A stretch of 25,006 nucleotides of DNA. Source: a virus. The notes beneath the pieces were generated by a model that was not told the DNA's origin, searched no databases, and worked only from the letters and a program-made list of their open reading frames with translations. This document shows, piece by piece, positions 1 through 7,361 of the stretch (the first letter of the stretch is position 1; every line of letters starts with the position of its first letter). Made by a program: the position numbers and the translations under genes. The DNA lies in IMG/VR virus record IMGVR_UViG_3300021963_003708, positions 1-25,006 of that record, one strand, 5' to 3'.

Positions 1-742
1 TATTTCCACCTAAGTTGTCAAGTGGTTTAGATTTCTTTGCCTTCTTCTTCGTAACAGGTAAGTCTTCCTGTTTATATCTGTTTCTATATGTTTGATTGGC
101 TGCTATGAGTAACAAAACGGCAAGAGGGTCAAACACAAAAATGATTACTATGATTACAGCCCTTACAGCTTTATCTATGAATGAAGGGTCTTCTTTATCA
201 TAGAACAACTCGGCGATGTATTTGATAGGACCAATTTCTGCCGCCAGTTTGTTTTCTTCGGCAAGTAAAGGCAGTTTATCATTTGAAATGCGTTTTAATT
301 CTGCCTGTGTTTCCTGAATTTGAATATCAATCTTACGTGATGCAGTTGCTGGGTCACCAGCACGTTTCAGTAAATACTCCAATCTTTCACGAGCAATCTT
401 TTCTTGTGTCTCTAATGTCTTTATTTGAACTGTGTTTGCACCAAGTGTTACGTTAGATTCAAGGTGTGCCTTTGACAAGTAACCAAATATACCCATTGAA
501 GTTATTAACATCAACAAAATAATGGCACTTAAAAAATAGTAACGCATTATTCGCACAGTATCATTCCAATTGTTATATAGCCAAGATACTGTTACCAATT
601 TTGATATTTCGAGGACAGAACCCATCAATATGATTGGCCAAAAAGAACCTGGAAATATCTGTGCAAGACCAATCACAGAATAGTATGCAGCTATTCCAGA
701 TAAACCGATTGCAGTTAAAAATGGTAACAATGTTTGTAACAT
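1..742 (-). CDS. Multi-pass membrane protein with coiled-coil middle (partial, C-terminus off left edge)
   Basis: The frame opens with ATG at 742 and stays open for 247 codons to the left edge with no stop, so the C-terminus is missing. Hydrophobic segments lie near residues 5-30, 34-56, 67-89 and 193-216. Residues 105-170 form a charged, heptad-like helical stretch (for example TQEKIARERLEYLLKRAG). The visible end is Lys-rich (around 231-240). The pattern of three N-terminal helices, a coiled coil and one more helix fits an inner-membrane protein. Similar-looking membrane proteins of unknown function occur near gp43 in marine T4-like phages; that link is from memory. I assign no function. 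Confidence 0.75.
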   Translation of the reverse strand, partial: MLQTLLPFLTAIGLSGIAAYYSVIGLAQIFPGSFWPIILMGSVLEISKLVTVSWLYNNWNDTVRIMRYYFLSAIILLMLITSMGIFGYLSKAHLESNVTLGANTVQIKTLETQEKIARERLEYLLKRAGDPATASRKIDIQIQETQAELKRISNDKLPLLAEENKLAAEIGPIKYIAELFYDKEDPSFIDKAVRAVIIVIIFVFDPLAVLLLIAANQTYRNRYKQEDLPVTKKKAKKSKPLDNLGGN

Positions 743-748
743 ATTTTT

Positions 749-1294
749 TTAAGGATTATGTTTCGAATGTGGAACATCAAACACAAACGTAATCCTCACC
801 TCATCTCCAATATTTTTAGTTCCATGTGGAAGTTTATTGTTGAACCACAGCAAAGTTCCAGGTTCAACAATAACTGATTCACCACCTACTGTATATTCAT
901 AACGACCTTGGATAGAGAGGTGGTACCTATCCCTTGTCAAATAATAACTTCCAAAATCTATGTGTGTACCAACAATTTCACCAACAGGCAATGACAGAAA
1001 AGCACACCGTGAAAACTTTTTGAAGTTTCGTTTTAGAAATCCAACAATCTCGGTGTGCTTATTATAAGCAGGTGTTGGGATACAAATCTCTGTATCACCA
1101 ACAAACTCATCTGCTCGAGTAACTGCACCGATGACCAACTGTAACACATCAGCAGTAACAATATACTTTGTTGGGTCTACTTGGTCTGTTCCACTTAATT
1201 TCTTTTGTGAACCCCAATCTTCTGGATATTTTTCTAGTTGTCTCATTATCTTTGAAACATTGATACCAGTTTTAATGATACGAATATTATCCAA
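749..1294 (-). CDS. Aspartyl/asparaginyl beta-hydroxylase-like 2-oxoglutarate/Fe(II) oxygenase
   Basis: A 181-aa double-stranded beta-helix protein. The facial-triad motif HxD is at H111-D113 (GTHIDFG), followed by RYHLSIQG (R123, H125), the distal histidine in KLPHGTKN (H157) and an arginine (R167) where 2-oxoglutarate is usually held. Order and spacing fit the Asp/Asn hydroxylase family, which hydroxylates protein side chains or free amino acids using iron, O2 and 2-oxoglutarate; the substrate here is unknown. The start codon is TTG, supported by GGAG seven bases upstream, and it overlaps the end of the polymerase gene by 8 bases, suggesting translational coupling. An internal ATG start at residue 17 is a less likely alternative. 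Confidence 0.7.
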   Translation of the reverse strand: MDNIRIIKTGINVSKIMRQLEKYPEDWGSQKKLSGTDQVDPTKYIVTADVLQLVIGAVTRADEFVGDTEICIPTPAYNKHTEIVGFLKRNFKKFSRCAFLSLPVGEIVGTHIDFGSYYLTRDRYHLSIQGRYEYTVGGESVIVEPGTLLWFNNKLPHGTKNIGDEVRITFVFDVPHSKHNP

Positions 1295-3860
1295 AGAAAC
1301 TCTCCAATGAATTACTTTTCTCTGTTGACCATTCGATACAATCTAAAATTACTTTGATTGGTTCAAGGAATGATTTACTGAATTGCATATCATAATCAAT
1401 ATATTCATGCAAACCAAATTCAGCAGGCAGTCTATTGGGAAAAGAAATGACCGTATCTTTAAATGCATTAGGTTGTTTTAGATAAGCAAACTTAATCTTT
1501 TCACCCTCTTGAATTCTAGGATATTTCTTTTCAAGGCCCAACAACTTCAAATTGAAATTGTAAATGATAGCACCCTTAACATGAATAGGTGTGCCTTTCT
1601 TATACAACGTGGCAGAATCAGAATAATCTTTTAGACCATTCAATCCACGAGGAAAAGAAATTTCTTCTGGCGGAAGACTCTTAAATTCTTGTTTGAATTG
1701 TTCAATGAAATCGTGAATGTCAGATTCAGTACCATTCATCATAATGTTAATTGATTGTCGCATCTTCTCACGCACAGGCGCAGGAGTAGATGACTTGACC
1801 ATTTCAAGACCCATCACTTTGATTTGAGGTTCATTGTATGCAACGCCTTCGTTGTTATACACATTCAGAATATACCGTTTCTTTGCAGTCCAAATGCCTT
1901 TGTTCGAAAGCGCTTCACGCTTCATTTGCATTTTTTGGTCATACGCATGAACATACGTAGCAAGTTCCTGGTAACTCTTATCAATGAACGGTTGTATTTT
2001 ATCCTCACATACACGGTCCATGAAGTCAATAACTTTCTGTTTGTCGATGTTTGGAGAGACAGAGTTTTTCTGTCCAGTTCCATAAACTTTATCAACAAGT
2101 GGACCAAGATTAAGATAAATTGAATCTGTGTCTGAGGCGATAACATAATCTGTATTTGTTTTCAACAATGAATTTAGGTATTCATTGAGTTTACTTTCAA
2201 TCCATCTAATAGACAACTGACCAGCAGTAGTGACCCCAAGAGCCATTCGTAAATCATAAAAGCGGAAATACTGGCTACCAAGAGCACCGTAAGCAGAGTT
2301 AAGAGAAACTTTCTTTGCAAGTTGTAGGTTGTTATATCTAGCAATTCGTTTTTCAATTTCATATAGTTTAGATTTATCTTTTTCAACTTCATACTCCTTC
2401 TTGGCAGTAATCATCATCTTCTTAAATTTGGAACGGTCAACATACATTTCTTCCAACATTCTAGGTAAGAAACCTTGTCTTTCGGTTGTGAAATATTGTC
2501 CGTTCGGTGTGATGGTCACACCTTCAAGTTTAGATAAATCAACTTCTTTCATAAGAAGTTTCTCAACAGAAACACCACGAGAAATCACTTCACGCATATC
2601 AGATGTATAATCTTTTACTTCAATCAAAGTTTCTGGTGAAATATTATATTGCATCATCAAATGAGGATACAAACTGTTCAAGTCAAAAGATGCAACCCAA
2701 TTATGAAGACCGATTTGTGGTTCTTTAACATACGCACCTTCAAAGGCAGAGTTTTTGGTCTTATCTTCTTTTGGTGGCACAATGATGTTTTTGTCCAACA
2801 GGTAGTTGTAAATCAGAGCATCCCACATACGGGTCTGTGCAAAGATATCTTCAAAATTACATTTCGTATCATAACCAAGAGTTAGTCCCAATTCAATCAG
2901 TTTCAGTTTATCTTCTAATTGAAATACCAAGTCAACGTCTTTGATGTTATACTCAATAAACTTTTGATGGTCAAGGCGATACAGTTGGTGCAGGTTATCA
3001 AACTCATCATATGATAGTTTGTTTTCACCTAGTTCAACTGATGCAATATGGTCGAGGCGATATGATTCTTGTGACTTACCATTAGGCGCATACCAACGAT
3101 ACAGTTCAATGTAGTCAAGTGTTGAAAGACCAACGAATTCATATGCGGTCAATTCTCGGTTGTTTACAACAGCCTTACGACTATTGATGAAACCCCAAGG
3201 CGACAACTTATTAGTTTCATCTTCACCAAGAATTTTATTGAATCGGTTCACAAGATATGGAATATCAAAGAACTTAATGTTCCAACCAGAGATAACATCA
3301 GGACAATTTTCTTCCCAATATCTCAAAAACTTTTTACAAAGGTTATATTCATCATCACATTTCACATATGTGATTTCACCTTTTGTGTTCTTGTCTTTCT
3401 CACGGTCATACTCACCACAACCCCAAACGACAACATCACCATTTAGATAACGCAAACAAATAGCTGTAATGGGTTCATTAGCAAGGTATGGGTCAGGGAA
3501 ACCATTCTCTGAACCAACCTCAATATCGAACATTGCAATTGATAATTGATTTATATCCCACTCAACCATGCCTTTCTGTGTGTCAGCAATAAATGCATAG
3601 GCATAACTGTTGTTACCATAAATCTTAAAATTTTCAACTTCATTATATCGTTTAACGAAATCACGAGCCTCACGAATAGATTCGAATTTCATAGGCTCAA
3701 GATATTCACCTTCGAGTGTGGTGAAGTTGGTCTGTTTCTTAGATGGCAAATACAAAGTCGGCGTATAAGCAATTTTAAGCTTAACACGCCGACCGTCTTT
3801 GACACCTCTATAAAGAATATTGTTGCCGATACTGGCAACATTGGTGTAATATCTAGTCAT
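1287..3860 (-). CDS. 43: DNA polymerase, family B (T4 gp43)
   Basis: An 857-aa replicative polymerase with 3'-5' exonuclease. Exo I is FDIEVGS (D112, E114), Exo II GWNIKFFDIPY (N194, D199) and Exo III YNIKDVD (Y304, D308). Polymerase motif A is SFDLNSLYPH (D393), motif B KKVSLNSAYG (K517, N521, Y524, G525) and motif C ASDTDSIY (D577, D579). All catalytic residues are present and the length is close to T4 gp43 (about 900 aa). The last residues, SLESFFG, look like the hydrophobic C-terminal peptide that docks on the sliding clamp; its partner gp45 is encoded at 11361-12044. Start is the first ATG. The reading frame is uninterrupted, with no intron or split as seen in some T4-like polymerases. 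Confidence 0.97.
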   Translation of the reverse strand: MTRYYTNVASIGNNILYRGVKDGRRVKLKIAYTPTLYLPSKKQTNFTTLEGEYLEPMKFESIREARDFVKRYNEVENFKIYGNNSYAYAFIADTQKGMVEWDINQLSIAMFDIEVGSENGFPDPYLANEPITAICLRYLNGDVVVWGCGEYDREKDKNTKGEITYVKCDDEYNLCKKFLRYWEENCPDVISGWNIKFFDIPYLVNRFNKILGEDETNKLSPWGFINSRKAVVNNRELTAYEFVGLSTLDYIELYRWYAPNGKSQESYRLDHIASVELGENKLSYDEFDNLHQLYRLDHQKFIEYNIKDVDLVFQLEDKLKLIELGLTLGYDTKCNFEDIFAQTRMWDALIYNYLLDKNIIVPPKEDKTKNSAFEGAYVKEPQIGLHNWVASFDLNSLYPHLMMQYNISPETLIEVKDYTSDMREVISRGVSVEKLLMKEVDLSKLEGVTITPNGQYFTTERQGFLPRMLEEMYVDRSKFKKMMITAKKEYEVEKDKSKLYEIEKRIARYNNLQLAKKVSLNSAYGALGSQYFRFYDLRMALGVTTAGQLSIRWIESKLNEYLNSLLKTNTDYVIASDTDSIYLNLGPLVDKVYGTGQKNSVSPNIDKQKVIDFMDRVCEDKIQPFIDKSYQELATYVHAYDQKMQMKREALSNKGIWTAKKRYILNVYNNEGVAYNEPQIKVMGLEMVKSSTPAPVREKMRQSINIMMNGTESDIHDFIEQFKQEFKSLPPEEISFPRGLNGLKDYSDSATLYKKGTPIHVKGAIIYNFNLKLLGLEKKYPRIQEGEKIKFAYLKQPNAFKDTVISFPNRLPAEFGLHEYIDYDMQFSKSFLEPIKVILDCIEWSTEKSNSLESFFG

Positions 3861-3872
3861 TCAATAATTATA

Positions 3873-4172
3873 TCACATCTTTGGAATGGCTGAGGCAATT
3901 TGAATACCACTACCGAATACTTGATTATATTGATTCTCCAATTCTACAACAGGAGTAGTAATGCAGAGAACTGAATCCATCGGCACTTTAATTCCTGTTG
4001 AAAACTCTTGTGAGTATTCCAAGAAAGGAGCAAAACCAATCATAGGGCCTTCTTTTGAAGGTTGCACAATTACTTGAACTGGTTTTTTAATTACGACTTC
4101 ACCATTGTCGGTGCAATCAATATGGCCCAAAATTGTTTGGTTTGTCTTGAATGTTATTAACTGTATCGTCAT
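3873..4172 (-). CDS. Small beta-rich protein, possibly Sm-like
   Basis: 99 aa from ATG at 4172 (MTIQLITFKTN). A TTG five codons upstream would extend it, but the ATG matches the usual N-terminus of such proteins. Alternating hydrophobic strands, a TILGHID turn and IKKPVQVIVQP resemble a short SH3-barrel/Sm-like fold. The sequence aligns loosely with residues 5-90 of the 149-aa protein at 24176-24625: both read as strand, G-rich turn, strand, a P-containing strand, then a hydrophobic block. The first 56 bases overlap the upstream 60-aa gene in another frame. No function is assigned, and the Sm-like label is an inference from pattern. Confidence 0.65.
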   Translation of the reverse strand: MTIQLITFKTNQTILGHIDCTDNGEVVIKKPVQVIVQPSKEGPMIGFAPFLEYSQEFSTGIKVPMDSVLCITTPVVELENQYNQVFGSGIQIASAIPKM

Positions 4173-4299
4173 ATTTTTTAATCTCAATAACTGATTCTAT
4201 AGGTTGTTTATTGGCATAATCTACGGCTTCAGCAAAAGTTGGAAAACTTCTGGAAGAAACCATTTGGCTGCCTGTCATATAATAGGTAACTTTATACAT
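4117..4299 (-). CDS. Small conserved-type phage protein, unknown function
   Basis: 60 aa starting MYKVTYYMTGSQM. Beta-strand, then an amphipathic helix (FAEAVDYANKQ), then a strand (SVIEIKKYDD), a beta-alpha-beta arrangement common in small phage proteins. Its start overlaps the upstream gene's stop by 8 bases. Its C-terminal 18 codons overlap the next gene out of frame, an unusually long overlap for this genome, so one of the two ends could be misjudged. No function recognised. Confidence 0.6.
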   Translation of the reverse strand: MYKVTYYMTGSQMVSSRSFPTFAEAVDYANKQPIESVIEIKKYDDTVNNIQDKPNNFGPY

Positions 4300-4528
4300 T
4301 TACCTCTGTCCCTGCTGGTAGGACACCGATGGTTACCCATCGTTTAGGGAAAAGCATTTCCCTTCCACGATAATCGTTCATATCGGCAGTTGGGTCTTGA
4401 ACCCAACCAAGAACTTCAACCATATTGTCAAATTCCCGTAAATGCAAATCATACCGGTCTGCACGAGGCAGTTTATATTCAACGGCGAGTTTCTTTGCAA
4501 TTTCACGAATGTTCATATTTTCTTTCAT
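4292..4528 (-). CDS. Small protein, unknown function
   Basis: 78 aa from ATG at 4528; a second ATG at codon 5 follows AAAGAAAA and is an alternative start. Features are an N-terminal basic helix (REIAKKLAVEYKLPRADR) and an acidic, aromatic second half (LGWVQDPTADMNDYRG). It is the first gene after a sigma70-like promoter at 4549-4577 and heads the run through the two following small genes into gp43. I do not recognise a family. Confidence 0.6.
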   Translation of the reverse strand: MKENMNIREIAKKLAVEYKLPRADRYDLHLREFDNMVEVLGWVQDPTADMNDYRGREMLFPKRWVTIGVLPAGTEVNV

Positions 4529-4548
4529 AGTTTCAACAGAATAAATGT

Positions 4549-4577
4549 ATTATAACAGGATTATTGTTTGTATGCAA
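4549..4577 (-). promoter_or_regulatory. Sigma70-type promoter upstream of the 78-aa gene and gp43 run
   Basis: The minus strand reads TTGCAT, 17 bases, then TATAAT (at 4554-4549), about 20 bases before the ATG at 4528. The -35 element lies in a small inverted repeat, GCAAC-AAATG-GTTGC. Spacing and a perfect -10 support a host-RNA-polymerase promoter. Confidence 0.55.
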
Positions 4578-4597
4578 CCATTTGTTGCAAGTTTGCC

Positions 4598-4732
4598 TTA
4601 GATAATTTCGTAGTCTTCTTTACCGCAACCACATTCAGGGCAGACAAAATCATCAGGTAAAGTATTCCAATGACCTTCTGTCTCATCATCATGTTCGTGG
4701 CCACATACTACACACACATGTACTTCATTCAT
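4598..4732 (-). CDS. Rubredoxin
   Basis: 44-aa iron-sulfur electron carrier. The two Cys pairs are CVVCGH (C7, C10) and VCPECG (C31, C34), with the aromatic and loop residues expected between them (HWNTLPDDFVCPECG) and the typical end GKEDYEII. It is slightly shorter than free-standing rubredoxins (about 52-54 aa). It starts on the stop codon of the rubrerythrin-like gene (TAATG, one shared base), so the two are translated together. In classical rubrerythrin these two domains are one polypeptide. Here they are separate, and rubredoxin is the likely electron donor to the diiron partner. Residue identity is secure by motif; the functional pairing is inference. Confidence 0.93.
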   Translation of the reverse strand: MNEVHVCVVCGHEHDDETEGHWNTLPDDFVCPECGCGKEDYEII

Positions 4733-5196
4733 TATAATGTCTCCAATACTTCTTTATATGCATTTGCATGACGTTCTTCTACTTTCTTTAAAGCATGAAA
4801 ACGCTTTTCAGCTTTGACGAGTAGTTTCTTAAATTGTTCGGCATGTTCAGCACTTTCAACAATTTGATTTCTAAATTCGTTGAGTGTAATTGTATCACCT
4901 TCAACAAGTGCTTCTGCTTCAAATTTAGGATACATTGTAGTGAACTCATATGTCTCACCCTCAATGGCCTTTTCTAAACATTCTTTCGTTGATGGTTTAC
5001 CAATCAACAATTCAAGATGACCCCACGCATGTAGAATCTCTTGGTCTGCTGTGTGTTCAAAGTGTTTAGCAACATCTTCGAAACCTTCTTCACGAGCAAT
5101 CTTTGCAAAGTAGCGATACTTGATGTGAGCCATTGATTCACCTGCAAGTGCGCTTTCTAAATTTTGTAATGTGTTTGATACTTTATCAAATGGCAT
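4732..5196 (-). CDS. Rubrerythrin-type ferritin-like diiron protein
   Basis: 154 aa from ATG at 5196, chosen because AAAGGAAATAA precedes it; upstream in-frame TTG is unsupported. Four-helix ferritin-like domain with carboxylate/His motifs: E20 (ALAGESMAH), E53xxH56 (DQEILHAWGH), FEAEALVEGD (E93, E95, E99) and a fourth-helix cluster ESAEHAEQF (E114, E117, H118, E120). This matches the diiron domain of rubrerythrin, which reduces H2O2 to water. The C-terminal rubredoxin domain is absent and encoded by the next gene. A likely role is peroxide protection of the infected cell; host benefit is inferred. Confidence 0.88.
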   Translation of the reverse strand: MPFDKVSNTLQNLESALAGESMAHIKYRYFAKIAREEGFEDVAKHFEHTADQEILHAWGHLELLIGKPSTKECLEKAIEGETYEFTTMYPKFEAEALVEGDTITLNEFRNQIVESAEHAEQFKKLLVKAEKRFHALKKVEERHANAYKEVLETL

Positions 5197-5206
5197 TTTA
5201 TTTCCT

Positions 5207-5620
5207 TTATTTCGTTTGTTCAGCAAGTTGTTTATAACCTTGCATTGTTGGGTGAACTCCGTCAGAGCTCATATGTTTTTCTGGTCTCGAAAGAACAGTA
5301 TCACCATATTCTTGTGCAATTTTTTCAATTGCTGTTTGAGGAATAGGTTTACGTTCTTTACCAGGACTAATCCAAAAAACACGTTTACCTTTAATGCTTT
5401 CACGCATCTTTCTTAATTCGGCTTCGGTCTTAACACCTTTGTGGTCATTTGCACCAAGACTAATAATAATTGTCTCAAAGGGTTTTGATGATGCTTTGTC
5501 CAAATAATCTTTATTCCATTGCCAACTATTCCAACCACCTCTAGAATAACTAACACACTCTTTACGAACAATAGAAACACCAACAGCGATACTATCGCCA
5601 ATCACCATACAATCAATCAT
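5207..5620 (-). CDS. SGNH/GDSL-type hydrolase
   Basis: 137-aa alpha/beta hydrolase. Block I is VIGDSIAVG (nucleophile S10), block II is the Gly of YSRGG (G28/G29), block III is LGANDH (N58) and block V is SSDGVHPTMQGY (D120, H123). All four SGNH residues are present. No signal peptide is visible, so it probably acts in the cytoplasm or is released by lysis. The family cleaves esters such as acyl or acetyl groups on lipids, glycans or peptidoglycan; the substrate is unknown. Its stop overlaps nothing, but its start overlaps the stop of the MazG-like gene by 4 bases (ATGA). Confidence 0.85.
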   Translation of the reverse strand: MIDCMVIGDSIAVGVSIVRKECVSYSRGGWNSWQWNKDYLDKASSKPFETIIISLGANDHKGVKTEAELRKMRESIKGKRVFWISPGKERKPIPQTAIEKIAQEYGDTVLSRPEKHMSSDGVHPTMQGYKQLAEQTK

Positions 5621-5985
5621 TTTTTAACGAACCTTGTAAAATCGGGTTTCTTCCAACCCTCTGGTTTAAGAACTTTTCCATCTTCACGCTTCAAAACTTT
5701 TCCTGTTACACGGTCAATCTTCTTCAGGTTACTCAAAGAACCTTCATCCCAAATACCGTCACACTTCCAACCACGAGATAACATATAACCAACGATGACC
5801 CAAATTGTATCAAAACAGGCATCTGCTGTTTCTACATCATCACCTTTAGTTACAGCGTCAATGAATTCATTGTATTCTTCGTTGATTAAACGGCGATACA
5901 GTAACGCTTGGTCTTCATTGTCTTCGGTTGTGGTTTGTCCCGCTGCGTTCATAAAGACATGCACATCAGTAAAAACTTTAGTCAT
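5617..5985 (-). CDS. MazG-like nucleoside triphosphate pyrophosphohydrolase
   Basis: 122 aa, all-alpha NTP-PPase type. The Mg-binding signature is visible: LINEEYNEF (E36, E37, E40) followed by VETADACFDTIWV (E52, D55, D59), then a helix YMLSRGW. The C-terminal part (GKVLKREDGKVLKPEGWKKPDF) is the substrate-lid region seen in phage PRA-PH/MazG-like enzymes. The family hydrolyses NTPs or dNTPs to NMP and pyrophosphate, cleaning up non-canonical nucleotides or lowering alarmones. Start shares one base with the upstream cytidylyltransferase stop (TAATG). Confidence 0.8.
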   Translation of the reverse strand: MTKVFTDVHVFMNAAGQTTTEDNEDQALLYRRLINEEYNEFIDAVTKGDDVETADACFDTIWVIVGYMLSRGWKCDGIWDEGSLSNLKKIDRVTGKVLKREDGKVLKPEGWKKPDFTRFVKK

Positions 5986-6449
5986 TATAATTTATCTTTC
6001 CGTAATTCATGTTCGTAGGTTCTTTGGCGTAATTCACTTGAACTAAATCTATGTTTACGTGAGTTGTACCAAATTTTGATACTACGTTCTTCACAAATTT
6101 GTTTACCTGTGAATTCTTTTCCTTCATATTCTTCACCAATAAAACGAATGTTGATTGGTAAGAACATTAGTAAATCTTCTAAGTCTTTTTCGGTTTGATA
6201 TACAATAATTTCATCAACAAATTTCACAGCGGACAATTGAACATATCTTTCAACTACCGATTGAACTGGTTTGTTTTTTGTATTTGGTCTATCAATTGTT
6301 GGGTCGGTTTGTAGTGCGACAATTAGATAGTCACATACTTGTTTTGCTTCTGCAAGCATTAAGATATGACCTGCGTGTAACAAGTCAAAGGTTGAACAGG
6401 TGAAACCTACTGGTTTACCAATCATTTCATCAGGTAAAACTAACATCAT
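5985..6449 (-). CDS. TagD-like cytidylyltransferase (glycerol-3-phosphate cytidylyltransferase family)
   Basis: 154 aa. Nucleotidyltransferase motif FDLLHAGHILML (HxGH at 25-28) and the C-terminal RFSSSELRQR, equivalent to the RTSTT-x-LR signature. GFTCSTFD opens the Rossmann-like fold. The family transfers CMP from CTP to glycerol phosphate or a related alcohol phosphate, so it may feed modification of surface polymers or lipids. Two adjacent ATG codons compete as starts: GGAG lies 4 bases before the first (6449) and 7 before the second (6446). Located directly after the pqqA terminator. Substrate is uncertain. Confidence 0.85.
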   Translation of the reverse strand: MMLVLPDEMIGKPVGFTCSTFDLLHAGHILMLAEAKQVCDYLIVALQTDPTIDRPNTKNKPVQSVVERYVQLSAVKFVDEIIVYQTEKDLEDLLMFLPINIRFIGEEYEGKEFTGKQICEERSIKIWYNSRKHRFSSSELRQRTYEHELRKDKL

Positions 6450-6462
6450 ATAACTCCATTAT

Positions 6463-6500
6463 GAAAAGAAAACCAAGACGTACAGATGCAGAGGTCTTGG
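6463..6500 (-). terminator. Rho-independent terminator after the pqqA-like gene
   Basis: Minus-strand stem CCAAGAC/GTCTTGG (7 bp) with a 14-base loop, followed by TTTTCTTTTC. It lies 20 bases past the pqqA-like stop and before the next RBS, so the minigene is probably a monocistronic unit. Confidence 0.6.
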
Positions 6501-6519
6501 CCGTGTTACTAATATGTAT

Positions 6520-6594
6520 TTAGCGATTCATCACATACATTGTGATTTCAAATCCAAAACGCATATCAGTAGCTGAGGGTGTAGTCCATTTCAT
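6520..6594 (-). CDS. pqqA: PqqA-like peptide (PQQ cofactor precursor)
   Basis: 24-aa ORF starting MKWTTPSATD and ending EITMYVMNR. It keeps the PqqA signature: Trp near the N-terminus (W3), Pro (P6), D10, R12, G14, and Glu and Tyr separated by three residues (E16, Y20), with an NR C-terminus as in the Klebsiella 23-aa peptide. In PQQ biosynthesis the Glu and Tyr side chains are cross-linked by PqqE after PqqD binding, and become the cofactor. A strong RBS (TAGGAG, 7-8 bases before ATG), an upstream TATAAT and a downstream terminator frame it as an expressed minigene. No pqqB-F genes are visible here, so host enzymes would be needed. The short length leaves a residual chance of coincidence. 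Confidence 0.82.
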   Translation of the reverse strand: MKWTTPSATDMRFGFEITMYVMNR

Positions 6595-6612
6595 AGTAAT
6601 TCTCCTATTTTG

Positions 6613-6664
6613 TGTGGATTAATTTCCACATCCTTATATTATAACAATACTGCATCAAAATCAA
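6613..6664 (-). promoter_or_regulatory. Promoter and hairpin leader of the pqqA-like gene
   Basis: TATAAT lies at 6643-6638 on the minus strand. TTGATT is 15 bases upstream (or TATTGA at 17), so the -35 is imperfect. The leader contains a hairpin TGTGGA-AATTAA-TCCACA (6630-6613), then the RBS. The hairpin could protect the 5' end or control translation. Confidence 0.5.
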
Positions 6665-6676
6665 TAGAGAAAATCA

Positions 6677-6859
6677 TTAATTTTCTTTTTTATCCTTAAC
6701 TTCTTCCATATACAGAACACCATCTTTCATTTCAAGGTTCAAAACGGTGCCTTCTTTCCAACCCATATCTTCAAGTAAGTCGGTAGGAAGTTCAAGAATA
6801 GCATCACCATTCTCACAAATTTCTGCAACATTTGCGGTATATGTTTTAGATTCGTTCAA
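6677..6859 (-). CDS. AbrB/SpoVT-like swapped-hairpin small protein
   Basis: 60 aa starting MNESKTYTANVAEI. The stretch ENGDAILELPTDLLEDMGW followed by KEGTVLNLEMKDGVLYMEEV matches the beta-hairpin, short helix and hairpin layout of AbrB/MazE-type swapped-hairpin proteins. In those, a dimer binds DNA through the first hairpin. This copy is acidic, which is unusual for a DNA binder, so it may bind a protein instead. Its start overlaps the end of the dCMP deaminase gene by 14 bases. Confidence 0.65.
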   Translation of the reverse strand: MNESKTYTANVAEICENGDAILELPTDLLEDMGWKEGTVLNLEMKDGVLYMEEVKDKKEN

Positions 6860-7361
6860 CTTTTACTCCTGCTTTTTCCAAGAATTGTATGCCATCTTCA
6901 CTACGATAGCTGTTGCGATAAAAAACGGAATTGATACCAGACTGATATACCAGTTTTGCACAATCCAAACAAGGGGCATGAGTGACAAAAAGAGTAGCAC
7001 CGAGGCCAGATTCAGTTGATTTTGCCAACTTAGCGATTGCATTTGTCTCAGCATGAAGTACCTCAGGTTTAGTTTTTAAACTGTATCTACGCCAAACATT
7101 TGATTCTTTTGGATACTGTTGTTCACTATGAGGCCATCGTTCTTCAATCTCATCAGGATTTAACCAACCACCTGCGCCTTGGTCCATGTATTCTTTGTCT
7201 TCACAGTTGTTATCCCAACCTGAAGGCATGCCATTGTAACCGATAGAAATAATTCTATCATCTTTAACTACAATAGCACCAACATGTAAACGCCTAGCAT
7301 GACTAAGACCTGCGAATGTCTCCGCAGTTTTCATGTAGGCTTCAATCAGCTTGGGCTTCAT
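6846..7361 (-). CDS. cd: dCMP deaminase
   Basis: 171 aa from ATG at 7361 (MKPKLIEAYMKTAE); the frame is open further upstream, but this start fits the family N-terminus. Zinc site HAETNAIAK (H103, E105) with PCLDC (C131, C134), and the N-terminal substrate region VGAIVVKDDRIISIGYNGMP. It converts dCMP to dUMP, feeding dTMP synthesis. A longer insertion between residues 50 and 100 with C, H and acidic residues resembles the extra metal-binding region of T4-like dCMP deaminases. The first 20 bases overlap the upstream 57-aa gene. Confidence 0.93.
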   Translation of the reverse strand: MKPKLIEAYMKTAETFAGLSHARRLHVGAIVVKDDRIISIGYNGMPSGWDNNCEDKEYMDQGAGGWLNPDEIEERWPHSEQQYPKESNVWRRYSLKTKPEVLHAETNAIAKLAKSTESGLGATLFVTHAPCLDCAKLVYQSGINSVFYRNSYRSEDGIQFLEKAGVKVERI

